DNA of 32,844 bases from DASUFI01 sp036274635 (GTDB taxonomy: Bacteria > Planctomycetota > B15-G4). Where the stretch lies: positions 1 through 32,844 of the forward strand of contig DASUFI010000234.1 in assembly GCA_036274635.1 (NCBI GenBank). The letters run 5' to 3'. Below the pieces are notes generated by a model. It was not told the DNA's origin and did not search any database. It saw only the letters and a program-made list of their open reading frames with translations. Positions 1 through 7,124 of the stretch are shown here, one piece after another. The position numbers were made by a program, and so were the translations under genes. The first letter of the stretch is position 1. The number at the start of each line of letters is the position of its first letter.

Positions 1-569
1 CCCGCAGGCAGGCCGAGTCGCTGGCGCCAGCCGCCGTCGGCCCCCTGGGGCGAGAACTCCTCGAGGTCCACGCCATTGGAGAGCGGCTCGCAACGCCCCG
101 CCCAGCCCTCGCGCACCACGAACTCCGCCAGCTCTGCGCTCACCGCCGTCACGCGCCCCGCGCGCCGGCTCGCCAGACGCGTCAACAGCCGCCCGCTCCG
201 CGTGGCGTGCCCCGGCCGCACGTGGAACGTGGCGCACACCCCGGGGCGGCGGCGGCCCACGAGCCGCGCGGCGACGCAGGCATAGAAGATGGCCGAGTCG
301 TTGTGCGCGTGAACGACGTCAGCCGGCCCCTCCCGGAGGAGCCGGCTGAGTGCAGCGGCGAAGCGCAGGTCCAGTCCGGGCCCGCGCGGCAGGAACTGCA
401 CGGGGATGGCCCCGGGGTCGAAGTCCAGCTCGACGGATCGGAACGGCGTGTCGAAGAGCACGAACCGCGCCGCGAAGCCCTCCCGGGCGGCACGCCGGGC
501 CAGCTGGAGCGCGACGCGCTCCTTGCCGCCCACGGCCAGGCCGTTCAGCAGGTGCAGCACCGTCCGCAT
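1..569 (-). CDS. Glycosyltransferase family 4-like protein, N-terminal part (runs off window)
   Basis: About 189 codons are present; the C-terminal half lies beyond the left edge. The protein starts MRTVLHLLNG and shows N-terminal GT-B (GT4) features: a first beta strand followed by a G-G-K-E loop (residues 14-17), a D-V-V-H-A-H strand end (84-89), and near the window edge an N-G-V-D-x-x-x-F motif (about 165-172), which marks the start of the interdomain region in GT4 enzymes. The family transfers sugars from nucleotide-sugars, often in polysaccharide or lipid glycosylation. The donor-binding domain is not visible, so substrate cannot be guessed. It is the last gene of a minus-strand series, 45 bp after the DUF1801 gene. 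The start codon is the only ATG giving a complete first strand. Family assignment is fairly sure; specific function is unknown. Confidence 0.8.
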   Translation of the reverse strand, partial: MRTVLHLLNGLAVGGKERVALQLARRAAREGFAARFVLFDTPFRSVELDFDPGAIPVQFLPRGPGLDLRFAAALSRLLREGPADVVHAHNDSAIFYACVAARLVGRRRPGVCATFHVRPGHATRSGRLLTRLASRRAGRVTAVSAELAEFVVREGWAGRCEPLSNGVDLEEFSPQGADGGWRQRLGLPA

Positions 570-614
570 GGGGCCGATCTTGCACGATTCGGGGGCGTCG
601 CGGGACTTGCCCGG

Positions 615-1037
615 CTAGTCGGCCCGCGGCCTGCCCGGTCGCCGCCGCTTCGCCCCGCTGCGGCTCTCGACATGGAGTGCGACGGCGGCGCGGATGAGGC
701 GCTTCAGACCCGCCTCGTCGACCGCCTCGCCCTCGCGGATGTCGATCGCGCGCCGCACCTTGCCGTCGAGGCTCGAGCTGAACAGGCCCGACGGGTCCTT
801 CAGCGCGGCGCCCTTGGCGAAGGTCATCTTGACCACGGACTTGCAGGTCTCGCCCGTGCAGACGATGCCGTCGTGGGAAAAGACCGGCGTTCCCATCCAC
901 TTCCACTCCTCGACGATGTCGGGATCCGCCTCGTGGACGAGCTTGCGGATGCGCGCGAGCGTCTTGCCGCGCCAGTCGCCGAGCTGCGCCACGGACATCC
1001 CGCGGTGGAACTTCCGGATCGGCGCATTCCAGGACAT
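615..1037 (-). CDS. DUF1801 domain-containing protein
   Basis: 140 aa. The central part (W-R-G-K-T-L-A-R-I-R-K-L, then E-E-W-K-W-M-G-T-P-V-F, then V-V-K-M-T-F-A-K-G-A) matches the DUF1801/YdhG-like fold, a small domain known from the Bacillus frataxin-like iron chaperone Fra and from many proteins of unknown role. The C-terminus is an arginine-rich tail (about residues 125-140). A good ribosome binding site (GGAGG) lies 5 nt before the ATG. It follows the SRPBCC gene by 12 bp, so the two are probably co-transcribed; DUF1801, SRPBCC and ArsR genes commonly cluster in bacteria. Biochemical function is not established here. Confidence 0.8.
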   Translation of the reverse strand: MSWNAPIRKFHRGMSVAQLGDWRGKTLARIRKLVHEADPDIVEEWKWMGTPVFSHDGIVCTGETCKSVVKMTFAKGAALKDPSGLFSSSLDGKVRRAIDIREGEAVDEAGLKRLIRAAVALHVESRSGAKRRRPGRPRAD

Positions 1038-1049
1038 CGGGACCTCCTG

Positions 1050-1472
1050 TCAGGGATGGGATGATTCGGTCACGAGGATCTTCGCCAGCTTGCCGTGCAT
1101 CATGGACCAGCCGTAGCCGGCGCCCTTGAAGGCCTCCTCCTGCTCGAAGCCGGAGGGCTCGAACAGGACGCGCGTCCCGGCCCCGTCGGGCTCGAGGCGG
1201 TAGCTCACGAGCGTGTCGAGGAAGTCGCCGATGACCCACGTGAAGACGAGCCTGTCCGGCGGGGCGCACTCGATCACCTCGCAGTGGACGGTGAGCCCGT
1301 CGAACTTCGCCTGCGGGTTCGGCGGCACGCGGAACGTGAACCGGTGGCCCACGCGCGGCTCGAAGTCGTTGGGGAACATCCACTCGGCCAGGGCCGTGCT
1401 GTCCGCCAGCGCGCGCCAGACCTGCTCGCGGGGCTGCGGGAACCTCAGCTCCTTCCGGATCGTGCTGCTCAT
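1050..1472 (-). CDS. SRPBCC (AHSA1/START-like) domain protein
   Basis: 140 aa, the usual length of stand-alone AHSA1-like proteins. It shows the N-terminal strand with F-P-Q-P-R-E-Q-V-W-R-A-L, the S-T-A-L-A-E-W-M-F-P segment typical of the family, strands with C-E-V-I-E-C-A-P-P-D-R-L-V-F-T-W, and a C-terminal helix beginning at G-W-S-M-M-H-G-K-L-A. SRPBCC domains form a helix-grip fold with a hydrophobic cavity for lipophilic ligands; the ligand is unknown. The start codon overlaps the stop codon of the ArsR remnant in an ATGA arrangement. That is the standard translational coupling of the ArsR-SRPBCC pair, and it supports this start. Confidence 0.85.
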   Translation of the reverse strand: MSSTIRKELRFPQPREQVWRALADSTALAEWMFPNDFEPRVGHRFTFRVPPNPQAKFDGLTVHCEVIECAPPDRLVFTWVIGDFLDTLVSYRLEPDGAGTRVLFEPSGFEQEEAFKGAGYGWSMMHGKLAKILVTESSHP

Positions 1473-1552
1473 CGCTTGTCCCCTTTCTTCAGGTGCTGCC
1501 GCAGCTTGGCGAAGCGGTCGTCCCAGAAGCGCTCGTAGTGCGGGCCTTTTCC
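1469..1552 (-). pseudogene. C-terminal remnant of an ArsR-family regulator
   Basis: About 27 codons ending in TGA read G-K-G-P-H-Y-E-R-F-W-D-D-R-F-A-K-L-R-Q-H-L and a short basic tail. A Y-x-x-F-W-x-x-R-x-x-x-L-x-x-x-L tail is characteristic of the C-terminus of ArsR/SmtB-type repressors that precede SRPBCC genes. The stop overlaps the SRPBCC start (ATGA), as expected for that operon. No winged-helix domain is found upstream: the sequence there belongs to a different reading frame encoding an unknown 93-aa protein. I infer that the 5' part of the regulator was deleted or replaced. An alternative is a chance peptide, but the exact position and overlap argue against it. Confidence 0.6.
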
Positions 1553-1574
1553 GGCTCGGGCGCCCGGGCCGCGC

Positions 1575-1856
1575 TCAGCCGGGCACGCCTCGCGGGAACT
1601 GCTCGCGCAGGCGCTGGAACCGGCTCTCGTAGATCCGCTCGAACAGCTCGCCGGTGCCGGGAAACAGCTCGTCCGCCTCGTCGCGCAGGTTCTCGATGGC
1701 GATGTCGACGTCGACCTCGGGCAGCTCGGCATCGAGGATCAGTCGACAGATCCGGTCCGCGCCCTGGGCCAGCTTGCGCATCGCGGCTCGCGGATCCTGG
1801 CCGAACTGCGGGAAGCTCGAAGGCATGCCCGGGAATGTAGCGCCGACTGGCTGCAT
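1575..1856 (-). CDS. Hypothetical protein, 93 aa
   Basis: No family recognised. The product is acidic and mostly helical in appearance, with R-K-L-A-Q-G-A-D-R-I-C-R-L-I-L-D in the middle and a C-terminal segment L-F-E-R-I-Y-E-S-R-F-Q-R-L-R-E-Q-F. That segment loosely resembles the ArsR-like tail encoded just downstream, perhaps by coincidence. The first ATG has an AGGAG about 12 nt upstream; a second in-frame ATG ten codons later (near 1826) would give an 83-aa protein. It lies between the serine hydrolase and the ArsR remnant on the same strand and occupies the place where the missing part of the regulator would be expected. It could be a replaced segment or an unrelated small gene. Confidence 0.5.
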   Translation of the reverse strand: MQPVGATFPGMPSSFPQFGQDPRAAMRKLAQGADRICRLILDAELPEVDVDIAIENLRDEADELFPGTGELFERIYESRFQRLREQFPRGVPG

Positions 1857-1871
1857 GCGAGCGGAGTGCTC

Positions 1872-3254
1872 CTAGGGCACTCGCCCCGCGTGCACCTTGC
1901 CGCCTCCCTGGTGCAGGGTGAACCCGTTGGCGTCCGCATCGAACACGATGCGCACGCTGTCGTCGAAGTCCGCGCGGAACTCGTCGCCGCCCTGCCACTT
2001 GAGCCCGAAGGCCGGCTGGCCGGTGGGCTGGCACTCGAGTCGGTCGCCCTCCTCGAACACACGGGCGTCCATCGGCGTGTCCTCGAGGTGGTACGTGCCC
2101 GCGAGACGTGCGCGCAGCTCCGGCGTGGTCGGGTCATCTTTCACCGGCGCCCTCTCGATGCCGAGCACCGCGCAGGTGATCGCGTCCGCGATCTTCCCGG
2201 ACACGATCTCTTCGCCGTTGCTGATCACCGCGACGTGGACGTCGTCGTCGGGGAGCCACAGGAGGATCGAGTTGAAGCCGAAGATGCCGCCTTCGTGCTG
2301 GATGCGCCTGCGACCCTCGAACTCGTCCATCACCAGGCCGAAGCCGTAGCCCGTGTCCTTGCCGCTCGGCAGCACCGTCGGCGTCGTCATGAGCGCGAAG
2401 GACTCCGGGCTGACGACCTTGCCGCTCGTCAGCGCCATCTCCCAGCGGACCAGCTCGCCGCCGGTCGACAGCAGGCCGCCGGCTCCGCCGGGCTGGCGCA
2501 TGCCCAGATAGATGTCGTTGGCGAGGTGCCCGTCCTCGAAGGCGTAGCCCTGCGCGCGGTTCTTGATGAGCGCGTGATTCGAGTCGTAGCAGGTGCGCTG
2601 CAGGTGCAGCGGCTCGAAGAGCACCCGCTCGAGGTGCTCGCCGTAGGTCGTGCCGCCCTCCTTGGCGAGGATCATGCCGAGCAGGTAGTAGCCCGTGTTG
2701 TTGTACTTCCAGCCCTGTCCCGGCTCGAAGTCGAAGGGCTTGCCCTCGCTCAGCGCGAGGAGCTCGGCGTCGGAGAGCTCGATCGGCCACTTGGCGACCC
2801 ACTCGTCGCCAGCCTCCGTGTAGCTCGGAATGCCCGAGGTGTGATTCAGCAGCTGCCGGAGCGTCACCGTGTGGCCCGGTGTGGGGAAGTCGGGCAGCAG
2901 CTTGTCGAGCGTGTCGTCGAGCGACAGCTTCTTCTGCTCGACGAGCAGCAGGATCGCGGCTGCCGTGAATTGCTTGGTGACGGAGCCGATGCGGAAGAGC
3001 GTCTCGGCGTTCGCCGGCACGTCGAACTCGGCATCGGCGAGCCCGTAACCCTTCGCGAGCAGGAGCTTCCCCTTCCTCGCGACGCCGATCGACAGGCCGA
3101 CGCCGCCGGGCTGTGCCAGGACCTGCGCCGCGATGGCATCGACCTGCTTCTCGACGGTGGGGTCGTTGGGCGGAGCCGCCGGCTGCGCTGGAGCGCCCTG
3201 CAGGGCCACGGCGAGCCATGCGCCCGCCGCGATCGGGACGAGGAGAGGGATCAT
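1872..3254 (-). CDS. Secreted serine hydrolase, class C beta-lactamase family
   Basis: 460 aa with an N-terminal hydrophobic signal (about residues 1-24, cleavage probably near A-P-A-Q). The beta-lactamase/esterase (PF00144) motifs are all visible: nucleophile motif S91-V-T-K94, Y184-N-N186 as the YxN motif, and H320-E-G322 in place of the KTG motif, as is usual for family VIII esterases and AmpC-like peptidases. The region around L-L-N-H-T-S-G-I-P (136-143) is also typical. After the domain there is a tail of about 100 residues resembling the beta-sandwich extension common in these proteins. It probably acts outside the cytoplasmic membrane as a peptidase or esterase; an antibiotic-hydrolysing role cannot be inferred. 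It is the first gene of the minus-strand cluster. Confidence 0.9.
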   Translation of the reverse strand: MIPLLVPIAAGAWLAVALQGAPAQPAAPPNDPTVEKQVDAIAAQVLAQPGGVGLSIGVARKGKLLLAKGYGLADAEFDVPANAETLFRIGSVTKQFTAAAILLLVEQKKLSLDDTLDKLLPDFPTPGHTVTLRQLLNHTSGIPSYTEAGDEWVAKWPIELSDAELLALSEGKPFDFEPGQGWKYNNTGYYLLGMILAKEGGTTYGEHLERVLFEPLHLQRTCYDSNHALIKNRAQGYAFEDGHLANDIYLGMRQPGGAGGLLSTGGELVRWEMALTSGKVVSPESFALMTTPTVLPSGKDTGYGFGLVMDEFEGRRRIQHEGGIFGFNSILLWLPDDDVHVAVISNGEEIVSGKIADAITCAVLGIERAPVKDDPTTPELRARLAGTYHLEDTPMDARVFEEGDRLECQPTGQPAFGLKWQGGDEFRADFDDSVRIVFDADANGFTLHQGGGKVHAGRVP

Positions 3255-3517
3255 GGGGCGTCCTTGGGAATCGCCGGTGGGAGTTTTTGGGCGCTGGTCC
3301 GCGCCCGATACGTGCCGGCTCGCAGGTTTACCCGCCGCGTGCCCGCAGCACGATGCGTGCGGTGTGGCACGGGGATGTCAGGGGTGCGCCTCGGTGGGGA
3401 ATTCGACGCGGCCGAGACGCGTCCGTCCACGCGGAGCTGCGGTCGCGGCCCGTTACGCACCGACCCCGTCCTGCCTAACGGCCTCGCCGAGCCCGTTGCG
3501 GCGCGGCAGGAGGACCC

Positions 3518-3982
3518 ATGGCAGGCGCGAGTGCTGGTGAGAGCACCGAGAACCCCGTCGCGATCAACGTCACCGCGATGGTCGACGTCATCTTCTGCCT
3601 GTGCGTCTTCTTCATGTGCTCGCTGCACTTCCGGCAGGCGGAAGGCAAGTTCGAGACGTGGCTGCCCAAGGGCAAGGGCGGCGAGGGTCCGCTCGGCACC
3701 GCGCCCGCGCCGGAGATGCGCGTCGCGCTCTTCTGGGATGCCGACCGCATGGCGACCGTGCGCCAGTTCGGCCAGCGAATCGTCCCATCCGACGCGGAGC
3801 TGGAAGCGCTGATCAGGGACAGCCACGCCGACCTGCTGCGGCTGCAGCAGCCCGCCGTCCCGCTCACGATCGACGCCGACGCCCGCGTGCCGTGGGACGA
3901 CGTCGTCGACGTGGTCAACATGGGCAAGCGGCAGGCCGTCGAGCGGATCGAGTTCGCGCTGGGGGCCGCGCCTGCGCGCTGA
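3518..3982 (+). CDS. exbD: ExbD/TolR-family biopolymer transport protein
   Basis: 154 aa. After a short cytoplasmic N-terminus comes N-V-T-A-M-V-D-V-I-F followed by a single membrane helix (about residues 17-38). The aspartate of the M-V-D-V-I-F motif matches the proton-channel Asp of ExbD/TolR. The rest is a periplasmic domain ending with the usual I-E-F-A-L strand. ExbD works with ExbB as a proton-driven motor energising TonB-dependent transport, or as TolQR. No ExbB/TolQ gene is in the window, so this copy is an orphan here. A strong GGAGG lies 4 nt before the ATG. Directly after the stop, frame 3 continues as a coding-like 24-codon tail (see findings). The 263 bp upstream hold no gene I can support. 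Confidence 0.85.
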   Translation: MAGASAGESTENPVAINVTAMVDVIFCLCVFFMCSLHFRQAEGKFETWLPKGKGGEGPLGTAPAPEMRVALFWDADRMATVRQFGQRIVPSDAELEALIRDSHADLLRLQQPAVPLTIDADARVPWDDVVDVVNMGKRQAVERIEFALGAAPAR

Positions 3983-4115
3983 GGACCTGCTCGACCACCA
4001 GCCCGGCCTGAACATCATCGCGGACGACAACGACTTCGGCACGATCGGCCCGTAGCGAGCCGCGCCGCGCGCGCGCCTTTCGTCCGTCGGGGCGAGATGC
4101 CTAGGATGCGCCTGG

Positions 4116-5060
4116 ATGGAATCCCTGCTGGACATCATCGGGCGCTACGGCGGGCCCGTCATCTTCGCCCTCATCTTCCTCGACCAGCTCGGGTTCCCGA
4201 TCCCGACCGCACCGCTGCTGCTGGCGCTGGGAGCGCTCGCGGGCAGTGGCCGCATCGAGCCGCTGACGGCGCTGCTCTTCGGCCTGTGCGCCAGCCTCTG
4301 TGCCGACTGGCTGTGGTACCAGCTCGGGCGCTGGAAGGGGCAGCAGGTGCTGGGGACGCTGTGCCGCGCGGCGCTCGAGCCGGACAGCTGCGTGAGCCGC
4401 ACGCACGGCCTCTTCACGCGCTACGGCGTGAAGTCGCTGCTCATCGCCAAGTTCGTGCCGGGCTTCGATACCGTGGCGCCGCCGATCGCGGGGATCACCG
4501 GCGTCCGTCTGCTGCCCTTCCTGGCCTGGTCGGGCGGCGGGGCGCTGGCCTGGCTCCTCGCCTTCGGCGGCCTCGGCTACCTGTTCAGCGACCGGCTGGA
4601 GGAGCTGGCCGGCACGGCCGACCGCCTGGGCGGCACGCTCGTGCTGGGCATGGCCGGTCTGATCGCCATCTACGCCGCGTGGAAGTTCGCGGCCCGGCAG
4701 CGCGTGCTGCGCAGCGTGCGCATGGCGCGCATCACGCCCGAGGAGCTCCACGCTCTGATGCAGGCGGGCGACGGGCCGGCCATCCTGGACGCGCGCAGCC
4801 GCGGCGCCCTGGAAGCGTTGCCGCAGCTGCTGCCGGGTGCCCTGCTGCTCACCTTCGAGGAGATCGAGGCGCGGCAGCACGAGGTGCCGCGCGACCGGGA
4901 CGTCGTCGTCTACTGTTCCTGACCCAACGAGCTGTCGAGCGCCCGTGTGGCGCTCAAGCTGAAGCGCTTCGGCATCCAGCGCGTGCGCCCGCTCGCCGGC
5001 GGCATCGAGGGTTGGCGCGACCGCGGCCTGCCGCTCGTTCCGCTCCCGCCTGGCGATTGA
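4116..5060 (+). CDS. DedA (VTT)-rhodanese fusion with in-frame TGA; candidate selenoprotein
   Basis: Residues 1-205 are a DedA/VTT membrane domain: F-P-I-P-T-A-P in the first re-entrant segment, K-F-V-P-G-F-D-T-V-A-P-P (about 112-123) in the second, and several membrane helices. After a linker comes a rhodanese domain (I-T-P-E-E-L-H, I-L-D-A-R-S). The conventional ORF stops at TGA 4920-4922, immediately after V-V-V-Y-C-S. In the same frame translation would continue P-N-E-L-S-S-A-R-V-A to G-G-I-E-G-W and a natural stop at 5058-5060, completing the domain. Homologous fusions carry C-x-C-P-x-E here, so TGA replaces the second Cys (residue 269 of 314). A SECIS-like hairpin follows. Alternatives are a nonsense mutation or base-call error (TGC to TGA). 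The start has AGGA 9 nt upstream. DedA proteins include flippases and transporters; the substrate here is unknown. Confidence 0.75.
4930..4960 (+). promoter_or_regulatory. SECIS-like hairpin just downstream of the in-frame TGA
   Basis: GAGCGCC (4937-4943) pairs perfectly with GGCGCTC (4949-4955) around the five-base loop CGTGT (4944-4948). AGCT at 4930-4933 can pair with AGCT at 4957-4960 below a small internal loop. The apical loop starts 21 nt after the TGA and has G as its second base. Bacterial SECIS elements are known to be hairpins inside the coding region just after UGA, with a small apical loop carrying a G among its first two bases and a UGA-to-loop distance of roughly 16-37 nt. The element fits these rules. 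In GC-rich coding DNA such a hairpin can also arise by chance. Confidence 0.5.
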
Positions 5061-5580
5061 GTCGCTGGCCGACACCCAGTTTCAAACACGCGGCCGTGGA
5101 GCGGCCAGATGACAGGTGAATCCAGATTCGTCCGGCGCGGCCGATGAAAAAGATAGATGCGAGTTCAGTGCCACTCAGGATCGTTCTCGCACCGACACTC
5201 ATCAGCGCAGCCTGACGTGTACGGAAGAGTCGCTCGGCGGGGCGAGCGATCCGCCGGCTCACGGCAGGTGACGAGGGGGTGGCGCGAAGGTCTGCGCGAG
5301 CCTGCACACCTGCTGCGACGCATGCCGGCGCACCGTGAGGGTGCGCGCGGATGTCGGTGGCGCGACCTCGCATAAGCGTTCGGATCGCCCATTCAGAGCG
5401 CGATGGGCTCCAGCGGGGGTTGACCAAATTGGCGGGTGCCGGCATAAAGGGAGGCGAGCGCCGGGACAGTCCCGGTGCCGGGCACTTCTCGCGCGGTCGG
5501 GACTGCGCGAAAGGGGCCCCCTACGTCAGGACGGGCAAACTTCTCACCGCGCTCGGCGCGAGAAACTCAGGGGTATCTCA
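5061..5580 (+). other. 520-bp non-coding region with a structured leader before the 5581 gene
   Basis: No gene is supported in this stretch. Its last 120 bases contain overlapping self-complementary segments. CCGGGAC and GTCCCGG flank a single base at 5461-5475. CAGTCCCG (5467-5474) can alternatively pair with CGGGACTG (5498-5505). TTCTCGCGC (5486-5494) is complementary to GCGCGAGAA (5556-5564). TTCTC/GAGAA with GCGC/GCGC forms a hairpin at 5541-5564, ending just before the AGGGG ribosome binding site at about 5569-5573. Mutually exclusive pairings are compatible with a regulated 5' leader. I do not recognise a known riboswitch class in it. Confidence 0.35.
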
Positions 5581-6843
5581 ATGCTGTCATCCAGGATCCT
5601 GCTCTCCGTTGCCGCGGCCGGTTTCGGCCTCGTCGCCGGCAGCTCCGCCCAGCAGACCGTCGACTACGGTCAGCTGCTCAATCACAAGGCCGCCGCGCAG
5701 GCCAACTTGATGGCCGCACGCGCGGCGCTGGCTTCTCAGGCCTACCAGGAAGTCTCGATCCCCACGACGGGCGAGCTCCAGCTCACGAACACCGGCAAGA
5801 TGCTGCCGGTGATCTCGACGGGCAACGTCATCACGCCGGTCACCGGCGACGGCACGACGGGCAAGATCCTGTACGCGCCGTCCGAGTCCGATGACCCCGC
5901 TTACCGCGCGGCCATCTCGGCCGGGGCCGGCGGCGCCGTGGTCGACTACTTCGACACGCGCGTGGCCACGCCGAGCGTGGCGACGCTGTCGCAGTACGAC
6001 GCCTGCACGACGTGGGCGAACTTCGCCTACCTGGATCCGACCGGCTTCGGCAACAACCTGGCGGCCTACAATGACGTGGGCGGCACGGTGGTGCTGGGCG
6101 CGTTCTGCACCTACACGTCCGGCAACTCGCTGAGCGGCACGATCATGACCTCGGCCTACTGCCCGGTCGATTCGCCCTCCGGCACGAACCACTTCACGTT
6201 CTCGCCCTACAAGGGTGATGGCGTGACGTGCATCTACAACGGCGTCACGGCGCTGGACTGCCAGTTCCGCGACGTGCTCGTCACCCAGGGCTCGGGTGTG
6301 GTCGACGGCCACTACCAGGACAACGAGATCTGCCACGCGTACCGCAGCTTGCCGCTGCCCGGCAAGGGCGAGTGCGTGTACAGCAACGGCTCGGGCGCGA
6401 TCCAGCTGGGCGGCACCGGCCAGTGGGGCACCGCGGTCGGCAACAGCTGCAGCTGCCCGCTCGCGGCGATCAACGCGTGGACGGACATGGACAGCGCCCT
6501 GGCCGGCAGCCTGGGTGATCCCAAGCTCGTCGGTATCGGCACCATGCAGGCCGGCACGCAGCAGATCATCTCGCTGACGAATGCCGTCGGGAATGCCAAC
6601 GCCATCCTGTTCGCTGCGGCGACCAGCGTGCCGCAGCCGTTCAAGGGCGGCGTGATCCTGCCCAACACGGCCATCCCGCCGAACTTCGGCTTCACGGACG
6701 CGACGGGCTCGATCGAGTTCCGCTTCGTCCTGCCCGTGAGCTTCCCGTCGGGTGGCGAGGCGTGGCTGCAGTGGGGCATCCAGGACGCCGGAGCCATCAA
6801 GGGCGTGGCGCTCTCGAATGCGATCATGGGTCTGTCACCCTGA
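5581..6843 (+). CDS. Secreted protein with planctomycete-type C-terminal domain
   Basis: 420 aa. The chosen ATG has AGGGG about 7 nt upstream and begins a clear signal peptide (M-L-S-S-R-I-L-L-S-V, hydrophobic core, S-S-A-Q cleavage region). The middle is rich in Gly, Thr, Asn and Cys, with pairs of cysteines suggesting disulfides (for example C-S-C-P near residue 298). No catalytic family is recognised. The last 90 or so residues (from I-S-L-T-N-A to K-G-V-A-L-S-N-A-I-M-G-L-S-P) closely match the C-terminus of the FG-GAP protein encoded at 14418-16118. The protein is probably exported and the shared domain may serve in anchoring or sorting, which is inference. A strong terminator follows. 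Confidence 0.8.
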   Translation: MLSSRILLSVAAAGFGLVAGSSAQQTVDYGQLLNHKAAAQANLMAARAALASQAYQEVSIPTTGELQLTNTGKMLPVISTGNVITPVTGDGTTGKILYAPSESDDPAYRAAISAGAGGAVVDYFDTRVATPSVATLSQYDACTTWANFAYLDPTGFGNNLAAYNDVGGTVVLGAFCTYTSGNSLSGTIMTSAYCPVDSPSGTNHFTFSPYKGDGVTCIYNGVTALDCQFRDVLVTQGSGVVDGHYQDNEICHAYRSLPLPGKGECVYSNGSGAIQLGGTGQWGTAVGNSCSCPLAAINAWTDMDSALAGSLGDPKLVGIGTMQAGTQQIISLTNAVGNANAILFAAATSVPQPFKGGVILPNTAIPPNFGFTDATGSIEFRFVLPVSFPSGGEAWLQWGIQDAGAIKGVALSNAIMGLSP

Positions 6844-6904
6844 CGCGCAGCACGTGATCGCGGGACGTAGCTAGCCGCGTCGGGCGGCCGCGAGTCCCCA
6901 AAGC

Positions 6905-6946
6905 CCGGGGCGCCGGAGGCAACTCCTCCGGCGCCCCGGTGCTTTT
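6905..6946 (+). terminator. Strong intrinsic terminator after the 5581 gene
   Basis: A perfect 15-bp stem (6905-6919 with 6925-6939) closes the loop CAACT and is followed by TGCTTTT. It lies 61 bp after the stop codon of the secreted protein and before the start of the next secreted-protein gene, so the two genes are likely separate transcription units. Confidence 0.9.
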
Positions 6947-7124
6947 CAGGGCACTCGTCGCGCTGCGGAGGGAGGCGCGCGCGCGAGCGAAGCGTCGCGC
7001 ACGGCGCGTCGCCAGCACCGTCGTAAGCCCCGGCACGCTCGCGGCGCCGGCGCACCGGGGCAGCATGGCCGGATTGCCCTCCGTTGTGGAGGGGCACCCT
7101 GACCCGATGCAAGAGGTGTCTGCC

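Noticed and set aside
1866..3812. Long open frame antisense to the serine hydrolase
   Set aside because: Antisense shadow typical of GC-rich coding DNA; no domains, and it runs through an intergenic region and into ExbD in the wrong frame.
4116..4922. A simple 268-aa DedA protein ending at the TGA
   Set aside because: The rhodanese domain would be cut in its active-site loop while intact, in-frame sequence continues to a natural end; read-through or a recent mutation explains the data better.
5061..5580. Cyclic di-GMP (GEMM) riboswitch
   Set aside because: A GGGCAAAC-like string is present at 5533-5540, but the conserved second half and hairpin order do not match.
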